DNA from: PALSA-1353 sp050012375
GTDB taxonomy: Bacteria; Planctomycetota; Phycisphaerae; Tepidisphaerales; Tepidisphaeraceae
Length of the DNA: 64,000 bases
Assembly: GCA_050012375.1 (NCBI GenBank)
Contig: JBEKHH010000005.1
Coordinates: 62,001 to 126,000, forward strand
Direction of reading: 5' to 3'
Shown: positions 34,518-45,000 of the stretch, one piece after another
How positions within the stretch are numbered: the first letter of the stretch is position 1
How the letters are laid out: every line of letters starts with the position of its first letter
Program-made: the position numbers and the translations under genes
The notes under the pieces: generated by a model
Told to the model about the DNA's origin: nothing
What the model saw: only the letters and a program-made list of their open reading frames with translations
Databases searched by the model: none

Positions 34518-36920
34518 GTGGCCAAAGAAATGCTCATCAATGTCTCCCAGGGCGAGGAATGCCGAATCGCACTGGTCGAAGACGGAAGGCTCGAAGAGCT
34601 TTACATGGAGCGCTCCAGCGCTACCAGTCACGTCGGCAACATCTACAAGGGCCGCGTCACCAACGTCGAGCCTTCCATCCAGGCGGCGTTCATTGATTTC
34701 GGACTCGGCCGCAACGGCTTCCTCCATATTTCCGATCTGCTCCCCAGCTATTTCGGAGACCGCGCGTCGGAAGTCCAGGAAACCGTGGGCAGGAAAATCT
34801 CCCGCCGCGATCGTCCCCCCATCCAACGCTGCCTCCGCCGCGGCGACGAAATCATCGTCCAGATCATCAAGGAGGGCATCGGCACCAAAGGCCCCACCCT
34901 CACCACCTATCTCTCCATCCCCGGCCGAATCCTCGTCATGATGCCCGGCATGACCAAGATGGGCGTCTCGCGCAAAATCGAGGATGACGAAGAACGCCGC
35001 CGACTCCGGCACATCCTCGATTCCCTCAAACCCCCCAAGGATGTCGGCTTCATCATCCGCACGGCCGGCGTCGGCAAAACCAAGACCGAAATCCAGCGCG
35101 ACCTCACCTATCTCACCCGGCTCTGGATCAATTTCGTCAAGAAGCGCGACAGCGGCCCCGGCCCCATGGAACTCTACACCGAAGGCGACCTCGTCACCCG
35201 CAGCGTCCGAGACGTCTTCACCAGCGACATCGAATCCATCGTCGCCGACGACAAGGAAGTCGTTAAGCGCGTCAAGGAAGTCATCAAGCTCGCCAACCCC
35301 CGCACCAAGAACAAGGTCACGCTCTACGAGGGCCCCGTCCCTCTGTTTCACAAGTACAACATCGAGCGCGAAATCGAGCTGATGTACAGCCGGCACGTGC
35401 CCCTCCCCTCCGGGGGATCGCTCGTGATCGACAGCACCGAAGCCATCGTCGCCATCGACGTCAACAGCGGAAAGTTCCGCGATCACGCCGACGCAGAAAC
35501 CACCGCCTTCAAGACCGACATGGAGGCCGCCGATGAGATCCCCCGCCAGCTCCGCCTGAGGGACCTGGGCGGCGTGATCATTTGCGACTTCATCGACCTC
35601 CGCTACGAGCGCCATTGCCGCGAACTCGAAGCCCGGCTCCACGCCAACTTTCAAAAGGACCGCGCCAAGACCAAGGTCCTGCGAATGAGTCAGTTCGGCA
35701 TCATCGAGATCACCCGCCAGCGCATGCGCCCGAGCCTCAAGCGCTCCATCTATTTCGATTGCCCCTACTGCAAGGGGACCGGCCTGGTCAAAACCCCCGA
35801 GAGCATGAGCCTCGACGTCATGCGCCGCCTCGCCCTGGCCATGAGTGATTTGAAAGTCGCGCGCGTCGAGATGGCCGTCTCCCCCGATGTCAACTTCTAT
35901 CTCCAAAACAAAAAACGCGCACAGATCGTTCGCCTGGAGGAGCAATTCGCCAAACGCGTGATCATTTCCTCCGATCCCACCGTCGGCCTGGACGAAGCTC
36001 GCCTCGCGCTTTTCGACGCGCGCGACGCCCAGATCTATCTCGCGGAGTTGGGAATGACCCCGCCCGGCGTAACCAACCCGGTCACACGGCCGGCGCGTCA
36101 GTCCGGTGGGCGCTTCCGTCCCTCCGGCCGCGGGCAACGCGACGACAGGAATCAGGGCGGCCCGCAGCGCCCCTATCGCCAGCCCCCACGCAACGCGCCG
36201 GAAGATTCGCAGGAGGACAAATACGACAACGTCGAAGAGGAACTCGATCGCCGCGACCGCGAAATGACCGAGCCGGATACGGTTCGCCAGCCGCTGCCCA
36301 TCGACATCGAACCCGACGCCTCATTCGCCGAAGCCCCCGCCCCAGCCCCGGAAAGCCATTTGCCCGGCCCGCCGCTCGAATTCGACTCCCCTCCCGCCGG
36401 AATAGGTCCCGGCTCCGGCCCCGCTGAAGACGGCGGCAATCGCCCGCGCCGGCGCAGGCGCGGCCGCCGAGGCCGCGGCGGACGCGGACGAAATCGAAAC
36501 GGCGCCGATCGCGGACCTCAGGCCCTGGACCAGGGGCCGGCCGATCTACCGCGCGAGCTACCGCGCGAATTACCGCGCGAATTGCCCGAGCCCAGCCAGC
36601 CGGCCCTGCCCGCCCCATCCGAGCCGGCCGAGCCGTTGGATGAGCACGAGCAGCAGCCCACCGGCCAACGGCCACGCAGACGTCGCGGCGGCAGAGGCCG
36701 TCGCGGCCGCGGCCAGGGCGGCGTTGCCCCTCAGCCGTCCGCCCAGGCAAATACCGCCTCCGACGACAATACGCCCCGCGCCAAGGAAGCCCCGACGCTC
36801 ACAAAAACTGGCTCCGCCGATCGCCACCTCATCAACGACGAGCCGATCGCGCCGCCGGCCCCAGCCAGACCCCACAGCTATCGCGATTTGGATTCCATTC
36901 CGGACGACTATGATTCATAG
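34518..36920 (+). CDS. rng: Ribonuclease E/G
   Basis: An 800-residue endoribonuclease for rRNA and mRNA processing. The S1 domain (about 35-120) has GNIYKGRVTNVEPSIQAAFI. The RNase H-like catalytic part has IVAIDVNSGKF (D314) and VIICDFIDLR (D357), and the zinc link is CPYCKGTG (C415, C418). After about residue 520 comes a long disordered tail. It has Arg/Gly-rich blocks (RRRRGRRGRGGRGRNRN, RRRGGRGRRGRGQGG) and a tandem RELP-type repeat, and may bind RNA and act as a degradosome scaffold. The start is GTG at 34518, fitting MAKEMLINVS. Confidence 0.95.
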   Translation: MAKEMLINVSQGEECRIALVEDGRLEELYMERSSATSHVGNIYKGRVTNVEPSIQAAFIDFGLGRNGFLHISDLLPSYFGDRASEVQETVGRKISRRDRPPIQRCLRRGDEIIVQIIKEGIGTKGPTLTTYLSIPGRILVMMPGMTKMGVSRKIEDDEERRRLRHILDSLKPPKDVGFIIRTAGVGKTKTEIQRDLTYLTRLWINFVKKRDSGPGPMELYTEGDLVTRSVRDVFTSDIESIVADDKEVVKRVKEVIKLANPRTKNKVTLYEGPVPLFHKYNIEREIELMYSRHVPLPSGGSLVIDSTEAIVAIDVNSGKFRDHADAETTAFKTDMEAADEIPRQLRLRDLGGVIICDFIDLRYERHCRELEARLHANFQKDRAKTKVLRMSQFGIIEITRQRMRPSLKRSIYFDCPYCKGTGLVKTPESMSLDVMRRLALAMSDLKVARVEMAVSPDVNFYLQNKKRAQIVRLEEQFAKRVIISSDPTVGLDEARLALFDARDAQIYLAELGMTPPGVTNPVTRPARQSGGRFRPSGRGQRDDRNQGGPQRPYRQPPRNAPEDSQEDKYDNVEEELDRRDREMTEPDTVRQPLPIDIEPDASFAEAPAPAPESHLPGPPLEFDSPPAGIGPGSGPAEDGGNRPRRRRRGRRGRGGRGRNRNGADRGPQALDQGPADLPRELPRELPRELPEPSQPALPAPSEPAEPLDEHEQQPTGQRPRRRRGGRGRRGRGQGGVAPQPSAQANTASDDNTPRAKEAPTLTKTGSADRHLINDEPIAPPAPARPHSYRDLDSIPDDYDS

Positions 36921-37011
36921 ATGATTTAACAATTGATCGTTGGCGATCCGACCGAAGGTCACCGGTTTGGCCCCTGCACGCAGGCCAACAACCGACGGGA
37001 CCAAACATACG

Positions 37012-39396
37012 ATGCAGTTCTGGCAATTTTTAGGCGATCTTCATCCTCGCCTCGTCCAGTTTCCCCTGGTCCTTCTGCTGGCAGGCCTGATTTGCGATGC
37101 GGCGGGCCTGATCGCCCGCTCTCCCGCGTTCACCAAATCCGCCAAGGCACTCTCCGCCGCCGGAACATTTTTTCTCCTGCTGGCATTTATCTGCGGCATT
37201 TACGCGGAAGTCTGGGCCGGACGCGCCGGAATCCCCCAGGAACAAATCGAATGGCACGAACTCATGGCCAACATCGCCTCCTGGGGTTTCGTCGTTCTCA
37301 TGGCCTGGCGATTGTTCCTCGACGACACCACCCGCAAATCCCTCGCTGCCTACGTCCTCATCGGCCTGGCCTGGTACAGCTTGCTCGTCATCACTGGATA
37401 CTTCGGCGGAAAACTCGTCTTCGATTACGGCGCCGCCGTCGTCGGCGCACAGGCCAACGACATCCTCTCCCTCCACGATCTAAACGTCCTGGCCACTCGC
37501 CAAACCGATGCCAATCTCCGCTATTCCGAGCTGATGCACCACGTCGCCGGCTGGCTCACCGTGGCCCTCTCCGGCTCCCTCTTTGTCCATGCCCTGTTTC
37601 CCAACAGGGCCGATCGCCTCAAATGGGTCGGCCCGTTCCTCCTTCTCGTCGGCGGATTCGCCCTCTTCTTCTTCGCCGATTTGGATCTCTATCGCCTGAG
37701 CGATCTCCGCCAGCTTCGCGACCGCGAAGTCCAACTCCACAAAGCTCTGTCCATCATCCTGGCAACCGTGGGCGCCATCGGCCTGTGGCGAATCCGCAGC
37801 CGCGCCGCACAATTCACCTCCCGATCGATCCGGCTCTCCACCCCATCAAAAGTCATCGCCGTCATGGCCCTCATCGGGGGTGGAATGCTCTTCACGCACG
37901 TTCACACCGTCGCCCCCTACGCCAACGTCGCCGCCGGAGTCTACATCGCCCACATCACCATGGGCCTCACCGCCCTCGGCATCGGCGCAGCCCGCCTCCT
38001 TCAGGATGCCCTCCCCCGATTCCGAAAACCCTTCGCCCTCCTCTTCGCCATCCTGATGTGCGCCGAATCCCTCCTCCTCATCACCTACAACGAAGGCCTG
38101 CCCTGGTACATCGGCTATGGACACTACAACCGCTGGGGCTCCCACCACAACGGAACCATCGCCCCCTACGGCCCCATACGCGCCGAGCTGACATTCGATC
38201 CATCCACCCAGCTACTGGACGTTTATGTAAAAGATCGCTTCAGCGAAACCCCCGCCCCAGTCGCCGCGGGGCAAGTGAATCTCCTGATCTCGCGCGGCTA
38301 CACCGAAATCGGCGTCCCCCTTCGGGCCGACGGAAATTCCAACCCAGCCTCCCATTTCTCAGCCTACGCCCCATTCCTCAAGAACACCCCAGCCTTCTGC
38401 GCAAGACTCGCGCTCCCCCTCGGCCGCTGCCTAAAAATGGGCTATTTCGATCCCTGGGTCTCCGATTTGATCCAGCCCGTCCCACCCAACCAACTTGCCC
38501 AATATCAATGCCCCATGCACGAGGGCATCATCTCCGTTTCCCCCGGCTACTGTCCCCTTTGCGGCATGCCCCTCATGCCAATCCTCCGCACCCCACCCAC
38601 GTCCCTCCACCTCCCCGACTTCAACATGCGCCTCCAAACCACGCCCCCAGCCCCGGAAGTAGTCGCCGGCAAATCAGTCCTCCTCCGCCTCATCCCCGAG
38701 TACCACGGCCAACTGTTTCGCGACCTGATGATCGTCCACGAGCACCCGATGCACCTGATCATCGTCTCATCCGACTTATCCGACTACGATCACGTCCACC
38801 CCATCCCCCAGCCCGACGGCTCATTGCAACTCCCCTACACATTCCCCCATCCAGGCCAGTATTTGCTCTACGCCGACATCACCCCAACCGGCCAGCGCGC
38901 CCAAATCTTTCGCCTCCCGCTGACCGTCCATCCTTCCAGCCCCCAAACCGAGCTGATGACCAATGCGCCCGATCTAACGCCATCCCCCTCGCTGGCCAAG
39001 CCGCTCCCCGACGACCCGACGATGACCGCCCAACTGATTTTCCAGCCGCGCACACCCGAAGCCGGCATAGAAACACATTTCCTCTTCCGCTTAACTGAGA
39101 ATGGCCTGCCCGTAAACGATCTGGGGCCGTTCATGGGCGCAATGGCTCACTGCGTGATCATTTCACAGGACACGCAGATATTTCTGCATTGTCATCCCGA
39201 GCAATTATTATCCCCAACCCCCGACGCCCGCGCCGGCCCGGACATTCCCTTCGCCACCATTTTCCCCAAGCCCGGCCTATACAAAATCTGGGGCCAATTC
39301 CGCCGCGCCCAGAAGATGTTCACGGTAGATTTCGTGGTGGAAGTAAAATCCCCGCTCCTCCCCCCAAAGCTGATAGAATTCCTATTAGACGACTAA
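37012..39396 (+). CDS. Multidomain membrane protein with heavy-metal-binding domain
   Basis: A 794-residue protein. The DUF2231-like membrane region has LHPRLVQFPLVLLLAGLI near the N-terminus and a second similar set of helices (about 8-370). A soluble part with a heavy-metal-binding motif follows (YQCPMHEGIISV, then SPGYCPLCGMPLMP, about residues 502-526). Two further beta domains lie about 540-660 and 680-780, with histidine pairs (HEHPMHLIIVSSDL, YDHVHPI, MGAMAHCVII, LHCHPEQL) resembling FixH/CopC-like or YHYH domains. This suggests binding of copper or another soft metal at the membrane. The ATG at 37012 is preferred over an upstream TTG. Confidence 0.7.
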   Translation: MQFWQFLGDLHPRLVQFPLVLLLAGLICDAAGLIARSPAFTKSAKALSAAGTFFLLLAFICGIYAEVWAGRAGIPQEQIEWHELMANIASWGFVVLMAWRLFLDDTTRKSLAAYVLIGLAWYSLLVITGYFGGKLVFDYGAAVVGAQANDILSLHDLNVLATRQTDANLRYSELMHHVAGWLTVALSGSLFVHALFPNRADRLKWVGPFLLLVGGFALFFFADLDLYRLSDLRQLRDREVQLHKALSIILATVGAIGLWRIRSRAAQFTSRSIRLSTPSKVIAVMALIGGGMLFTHVHTVAPYANVAAGVYIAHITMGLTALGIGAARLLQDALPRFRKPFALLFAILMCAESLLLITYNEGLPWYIGYGHYNRWGSHHNGTIAPYGPIRAELTFDPSTQLLDVYVKDRFSETPAPVAAGQVNLLISRGYTEIGVPLRADGNSNPASHFSAYAPFLKNTPAFCARLALPLGRCLKMGYFDPWVSDLIQPVPPNQLAQYQCPMHEGIISVSPGYCPLCGMPLMPILRTPPTSLHLPDFNMRLQTTPPAPEVVAGKSVLLRLIPEYHGQLFRDLMIVHEHPMHLIIVSSDLSDYDHVHPIPQPDGSLQLPYTFPHPGQYLLYADITPTGQRAQIFRLPLTVHPSSPQTELMTNAPDLTPSPSLAKPLPDDPTMTAQLIFQPRTPEAGIETHFLFRLTENGLPVNDLGPFMGAMAHCVIISQDTQIFLHCHPEQLLSPTPDARAGPDIPFATIFPKPGLYKIWGQFRRAQKMFTVDFVVEVKSPLLPPKLIEFLLDD

Positions 39397-39410
39397 CGAG
39401 TAACCCCCAA

Positions 39411-39431
39411 CCCCGCGGCGTCGCCGTGGGG
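39411..39431. terminator. Hairpin after the metal-binding protein gene
   Basis: CCCCGCGGCGTCGCCGTGGGG forms a 9-base stem with one G-T pair. There is no T-run, so it is a REP-like hairpin or a weak terminator. Confidence 0.4.
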
Positions 39432-39835
39432 ATGCCCATGGCAGTCTCGTTTTGCCCATAGCATTTCAAAGCGGAGCCATGCCTGGGTCTTGGCCCGATG
39501 AAACGCCTGCCTTAAGCGAGTCGAAATGCCTGTGTTGAGCTTGTCGAAACGCCGCTACACAAAACCCGAAAATGCTCTAACGCTGGACACCCGCGCGGCC
39601 GCCCAGTCGGATGGCGCAAGAAGCCGAAATCGGAGGCGAAATTAGAATAATCGTTTGCGTCACTTTTAATTCCGTCGGCGCGAGGGGTCACGCCTGCAAC
39701 TCCTTGGGGCGCATGACCTCCCAGACGATGATGTCAGGGGTTCCCCGATGGCCTCCGTTGTCATGTTGTGTTTCCGGCGTTGAAGCTTCGCGCGTTCCGT
39801 AATAACCAACACGCTCGTGCAACTGACTGCCCGAT
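39432..39835. other. Gene-poor stretch with a GTCGAAAYGCC direct repeat
   Basis: No convincing CDS is present. GTCGAAATGCC (about 39519) and GTCGAAACGCC (about 39543) flank TGTGTTGAGCTT. The word TTGAGCTTGTCGAA resembles a dispersed repeat seen in many genomes. A 63-codon ORF at 39611 lacks any support. Confidence 0.4.
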
Positions 39836-40225
39836 TCAGAAGCCTTGTCTTTTGTTCGTTTCGCGGAACAGCGGCGACTCGGCCAGGGTGAACAGCACCA
39901 CCTCTTCGCCGGTCTCCGTACTGATATCGTGGTGCAGACTCACCACCTCCACGCCCGTGATCTCGTGGATCATCTCTTGCATCAGAGGCCCGGCGGTTTC
40001 GACGAGATGGGCGCGCACTTGCTTGAGCAAGTCTCTGCCCTTATCCGTTGATTGCGACTTGACCAACTGCTGTTCCGCCGCCGTTAAGACCCCGATGAGA
40101 CGAATGACCAGCAGATCGTCGATCAAATGCCCGTGAACGTCCCTTGGCCCGCGGCCCATGTATTCCACCTGAAAGCGGCTCATGCCCTCACAAACGGCGG
40201 CTTCGATTTCGCCCTGCGTTTTCAT
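39836..40225 (-). CDS. DUF2294 protein
   Basis: A 129-residue protein with the full DUF2294 pattern: GEIEAAVCEGMSRFQVEYMG, RGPRDVHGHLIDDLLVIRL, TAAEQQLV and GVEVVSLHHDISTETGEE. Function is unknown; many annotations call it a Na-translocating or stress-related protein without proof. A GAGAGG site precedes the ATG at 40225. It stands alone among repeats. Confidence 0.85.
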   Translation of the reverse strand: MKTQGEIEAAVCEGMSRFQVEYMGRGPRDVHGHLIDDLLVIRLIGVLTAAEQQLVKSQSTDKGRDLLKQVRAHLVETAGPLMQEMIHEITGVEVVSLHHDISTETGEEVVLFTLAESPLFRETNKRQGF

Positions 40226-40416
40226 CGTGACCTCTCACGGAATAACACAGCGCAATGGGGCGTGCGGCGTCGCGACTACATTTGTATAATACTTTTTTAT
40301 TCGCGATTTGCCACTTGCGTTGCGCAATATAATGTCTGTGATAAATTACGAACGTGCCGTTAAAGTGAATGCTTTGTACGCTTCGCGAGCAAGAAATAGT
40401 CATCGGATGACTAACT

Positions 40417-40468
40417 GAAGGACGGAAACCGGGACGAAGGACGGAAACCGAAGGACGGAAACCGGGAC
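40417..40468. repeat. Tandem repeat GAAGGACGGAAACC(GGGAC)
   Basis: Three copies: 40417-40435 (19 bases), 40436-40449 (14 bases, missing GGGAC) and 40450-40468 (19 bases). It lies in the 560-base gap between the DUF2294 and aldo/keto reductase genes. Confidence 0.8.
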
Positions 40469-40518
40469 GTGAGCGGTTCCACGGTTACATCCAATCCGAA
40501 ATCCACTTGAAAAAAGTG

Positions 40519-40574
40519 TCTCGCGCAAAGGCGCAGAGTCCGCCCTCTTTGCGCCTCTGCGCCTTTGCGTGAGA
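40519..40574. repeat. Inverted repeat TCTCGCGCAAAGGCGCAGAG
   Basis: Arms 40519-40538 and 40555-40574 pair at 19 of 20 bases. The loop repeats the word TTTGCGCC. It is the same family as 62407-62473. The surrounding gap (40226-40785) has no gene. Confidence 0.8.
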
Positions 40575-40785
40575 TTCTTTCCTAGAGTCTGCGGCCAGGA
40601 AACCCGCCAAGAGCCTAACCGCAGTGTTGCGCCTCCGTTTGGCTCGCCCGCCACGCGAAAGTGTGTTTTAGATGTAAGCCTTATCCTCCAAATAACTTGC
40701 GATCGCAGCATTAAGTTAGCATACACTAATCAAATCCAGAAAAGTGTTCAGTTCTGTAAACTTCTGTAAACCTCATCCACTGCCT

Positions 40786-41766
40786 TTAGCGCGGCACCGG
40801 CCCCAGGTTTGGATCGCGGCATAATTCGCCGGGCGGATTCAGAGCGTCGAGGGCCTTCAATTCCTCGGCCGACAGCGTCACCTTCATCGCGGCCATGTTG
40901 TCCTGCAACTGTTCGACCGTGCGCGGGCCGATGATCGGACAGGTCACGCCGCTTACCTGCAAACACCAGGCGATGGCCAATTGACTGGACGAAATCTGGT
41001 GGGCGTCGGCGAGTCTGTCGACGGCCTCCATCAATGGCCACTGGCTGGCGGGAAAATCGGTTTTGCCCTGGGCCTTATACCAGGAACCCTCGGGAATTTT
41101 GCGCCCGCCGCGCGTGTAGGCGCCGCTGAGCCGGCCGCGCGCCAGCGGCGTCCAGGCGATGACGGCGATCTCGTACTTGCGGCAAAACGGCAAGACTTCC
41201 GCTTCGATCCTTCGGTCGATGAGATTGAGCGCGGGCTGTTCGATGTCGAACCGGGCGGTCCCCAATTCCCGGGCGATGAAGTGCGCTTCGGCCAACTGCC
41301 AGGCCGCGAAGACGCTGCTGGCCAGATAGAGCACCTTGCCTTGCCTGACGAGATCGTCGAGCGCGCGCAGCGTCTGATCGATGGGCGTATCGGGGTCGGG
41401 GCGATGAACGTGGTAGATGTCGATGCGCTCCGTCTTGAGGCGCTTGAGGGAATTTTCGACTTCACGCACGATGTGCCAGCGATGGTTGCCGGCGTCATTC
41501 ACATTCGGCGACCGTCGGCCATGGACCTTGGTTGAAAGCACGATTTTGTCGCGCACTCCGCGGTCTTTGATCCAGTCGCCGATGATCTCTTCCGATTTGC
41601 CGTCGTTGTAGACGTTGGCGGTGTCGATGAAGTTCCCGCCGAGTTCAAGATATTGATCGAGAATTTTTTTCGATTCAGCGGCGCTACTGCGTCCGCCGAA
41701 ATTCATGGTCCCCAGACAAAGGGGCGAAACTTTCACACCCGTGCGGCCGAGAATGCGATATTGCAT
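40786..41766 (-). CDS. Aldo/keto reductase
   Basis: A 326-residue NADPH-dependent oxidoreductase of the AKR superfamily. Catalytic tetrad: D48 and Y53 (FIDTANVY), K80 (VLSTKVHG) and H121 (IYHVHRPD). NADP-binding region near GPRTVEQLQDNMAA. The physiological substrate is unknown. A GCGGAG site precedes the ATG and TAGAAT lies 27 bases upstream. Confidence 0.93.
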   Translation of the reverse strand: MQYRILGRTGVKVSPLCLGTMNFGGRSSAAESKKILDQYLELGGNFIDTANVYNDGKSEEIIGDWIKDRGVRDKIVLSTKVHGRRSPNVNDAGNHRWHIVREVENSLKRLKTERIDIYHVHRPDPDTPIDQTLRALDDLVRQGKVLYLASSVFAAWQLAEAHFIARELGTARFDIEQPALNLIDRRIEAEVLPFCRKYEIAVIAWTPLARGRLSGAYTRGGRKIPEGSWYKAQGKTDFPASQWPLMEAVDRLADAHQISSSQLAIAWCLQVSGVTCPIIGPRTVEQLQDNMAAMKVTLSAEELKALDALNPPGELCRDPNLGPVPR

Positions 41767-42006
41767 TGAATGATTCTCCGCTGAAAGAGCGGGATTCTAT
41801 CAATTTTTGGATAAAGTCGCCTCAAGCGGACCGTCCCAAGCGCCAATCTTTACCAACAGCGCAAAAGCGCCACGACGCGAAATCCGGGCATGAACGGTCC
41901 AGGCAATCTCCGGCGTTAAGGTTTAAACGCCCAAACAGGTGAAATGCTTCAGGTTCGATGCGCGTTCGATTCGATCAAGCCGATGTCCCCCCTGGAGGAA
42001 TGGACG

Positions 42007-45000
42007 ATGCGGACCAGAAATCTGTTGCGTTCTGGTAAGGCGGTTTTCGACGAATTGTACGAACCGCTTGAAAAGCGATTGATGCTGACGGGTTTGCCGG
42101 ATATGCCCGACATCGTGGCGCCGGCGAGCAATCCGGCGTTGCCCTCGGGATTCGACGTCTTCACGCCGCCGGTGACAGCGACGGCGCCGGCAGCCGGGGC
42201 GCCGGCCATTGCGGCCTGGACCGAATCGGCCGGCCCGGGCCAGAGCATATCGATCAGCGTGACGCAGATTTCGGCGCTGCCGGCGTCGGATCAAAGTTCG
42301 GATACGGAATTTGTAACCTATGGTCAAACCAATTCCGGCAACGGCGCGCTGGTGTCGGACACCATCCAGCAACTCAGCCCCAATATCGCGTCGGTGACGC
42401 TCGGCCAGAACAACACGGCCAATTCGATGTACTTCCTGTGGGCCGAAAATGCGGACGGGTATAGCGCCCCCGTGGCGATCAACCAGGCGGACGCGTGGTG
42501 GGTGGGCCCGGACCAAGCCAGCGCGGGCCAAACCATTTCGGTGTATGGGCAGAATCTCACCTTTAGCGCCTCTAATCCAACATCGTGGGTTTACATCACC
42601 CAGGCCGGAAGCGGCACGGGGCAATGGGCCAGCGTCGTCAGCGCCAACCCATACAAAGTGGATTTCGTCGTCCCCGAGAATCTGGCCAACGGAACTTACC
42701 AGGTGTGGCTGCACAACGGACACGGGGGCGAGTACGGCTGGAGCAGCCCGGTGACGCTGACGGTGGCGAACCCGCTTGTCTTCAATGGCCCGGTGCTCAA
42801 CGTTGAAGATTACGGCGCAATAGGGGACGGCGTGACGGACGATACGGCCGCGTTCCAGGCGGCGGTCAACGCGGCGAACAAATTGACCGGTGCGACGATC
42901 TACGTCCCGGCCGGCAACTACCTCGTCACGCAGATCCATTTGGGTTCGGAGCAGCTTCTGGGCGACGGGCAGGGTACGACGACCATTCTCGAAAAGCCTT
43001 CGGCGACTCCGCCCGAGACCATGCTTTGGCTCGCATCGGATTCGGAGATGAAGGACCTGACCCTGGATTCAAACAATGTGGCCCTGCCGGATGAGCTGAT
43101 CTACGGCCGGTATCTCTCGGATTTGCACTTCGTTGATGTGACATTCAACGGGCACCTGGGAGGGTATTTCGACATCCAGGGCGATCAACTCGTGTTCTTC
43201 GAGAACTGCGACATGATCGGCGCGGGAGCCTTTCTCGGGACGGCGTCGCAACTGTTCATCGATGGGTGCAATTTTTACGGCACCAACGATGCCAATACCC
43301 TGCTCTATTCCTGGGGAGGCAGCGACATCAGCGTCACGAATTGCACGGCCCAGGACTACGACAATTCCGATCCCAACTCCGGGGCGGGCTGGGCCAAGGG
43401 CAGATTTTTTGCCGGTGACGCCATCTGGGGAACGGAGAGCGGGATTTATATCGCGGACAACACGACGATCGATCTGGGAGTCAGGCCGACGTTTTCGGAT
43501 ACGAATGCGGGCGAGCAAATCCTGTTTGAAACGCAATTCACGTCGCTCGAGCCGAACGCCACATTTGTCTCCGCCAGCGCCGATACGCTGACGATGGCAA
43601 ATCTGACGAGCGGGTTCACCGGGGCGGGGTTCGAGGCTGTCGTCGTGGCCGGCGACGGCGTGGGCGAGCACGTCGGCATCACCGGGTACGATCCGGCGAC
43701 CGGCGTTATGACGCTTGCCGGCCCGTGGCCGGTGATCCCCGACGCCACCAGCGTCATCTCCCTCGGAATGGTGTTCGACGGCGTGGTCGTCTATCAAAAC
43801 ACGCTGCAAGGAAAGGGCGTAACCAACACGGCATCCGCGGGCTTCGAACTCTGGGGCGGCGGTCTGAATGTCATTGTGGACTCCAACACGATGGTGAACC
43901 TGCGATACGGAATTTATGATGCGGCGTTGGATTCGGGCGGAAATGTCCAGGAGAGTTACTTCAATCTGTTACAGAACAACACGATCACGAACGTGCAAAT
44001 CGGCATGATCCTCGAAAACGACGGCACGTCCGGCCAGATCGGCATGCTGGGAGTAATCGCGCGCGACAACCAGATTAACACCGAGTCGGGAGAGGCATTT
44101 CTATTGAGGGACCAGCTGGATACCGGGAATCAGCATTTTTATTTGATTCTGGAGGGCAATACCGCGACCAACGAGCCGGTGGGCATTACGATCGGGACTC
44201 CCGGCACGGCGGCGACGAATCTGTTGCTTGATTCCAATACGTTCGTTCTGGGCTCGGCGGCCGCCGGCGGCCCCGCCATCAGCGTGGAGGCGCCGCTGGT
44301 CCTGACGCAGGAGGGAAACACGTTCACGGGCTTCGCTCAAATGTTCGGCGGGACGGTCACGCCGACGATCACATCGCCGTTTGCCGCCGCGGACGATTTG
44401 TTGGATTTCCCAACCACCACTTCTCTGGCCGCATCGTCAAACTCGATCATGGCTGGGCAGGTCGTCGCGCTCATCGCCAGCGTTACCTCCGCCAGCGGCT
44501 CACCAACCGGAACCGTCACCTTCATGGACGGCTCAACGCTGATTGGAACCGTGACCCTCAACTCCACCACGGGTCAGGCCATCGGCTATACCGCCTGGTT
44601 GCCCGCGGGCTCGAATAGCATCACGGCAATCTACAACGGGGCGAACGGATCTGCGACCAGTGCCGCGGCCCTGAATGAAACCGTCAACTCCGCCGCGACC
44701 ACCACTTCTCTGGCCGCATCGTCAAACTCGATCACGGCTGGACAGGTCGTCGCGTTCATCGCCACCGTTGCCTCCGCCAGCGGTTCGCCCACCGGGACCG
44801 TCACCTTCATGGACGGTTCAACGCTGATCGGCAGCGCGACCCTCGACTCCACCACGGATCAGGCCGTCGGCTACACCGCTTGGTTGTCGGTAGGGTTGAA
44901 CGACATCACGGCAATCTACAATGGGGCGAGTGGATTCCCGACCAGTTCCGCGGCCTTGAATGAAACCGTCAACTCCGCCGCGACCACCACTTCTCTGGCC

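Noticed and set aside
34515..36137. Antisense ORF of 540 codons opposite rng
   Set aside because: Acidic, low-complexity shadow of the RNase E/G gene.
36940..37011. TTG start extending the metal-binding protein by 24 residues
   Set aside because: The extra residues are charged and unrelated to the membrane domain; the ATG at 37012 starts directly at the family N-terminus.
36933..39098. 721-codon ORF on the plus strand overlapping the metal-binding protein gene
   Set aside because: Arg/Pro-rich in a second frame; the protein at 37012 has clear membrane and metal motifs, so the other frame is a shadow.
39611..39802. 63-codon ORF in the repeat-rich gap
   Set aside because: No ribosome site, promoter or recognisable protein pattern.
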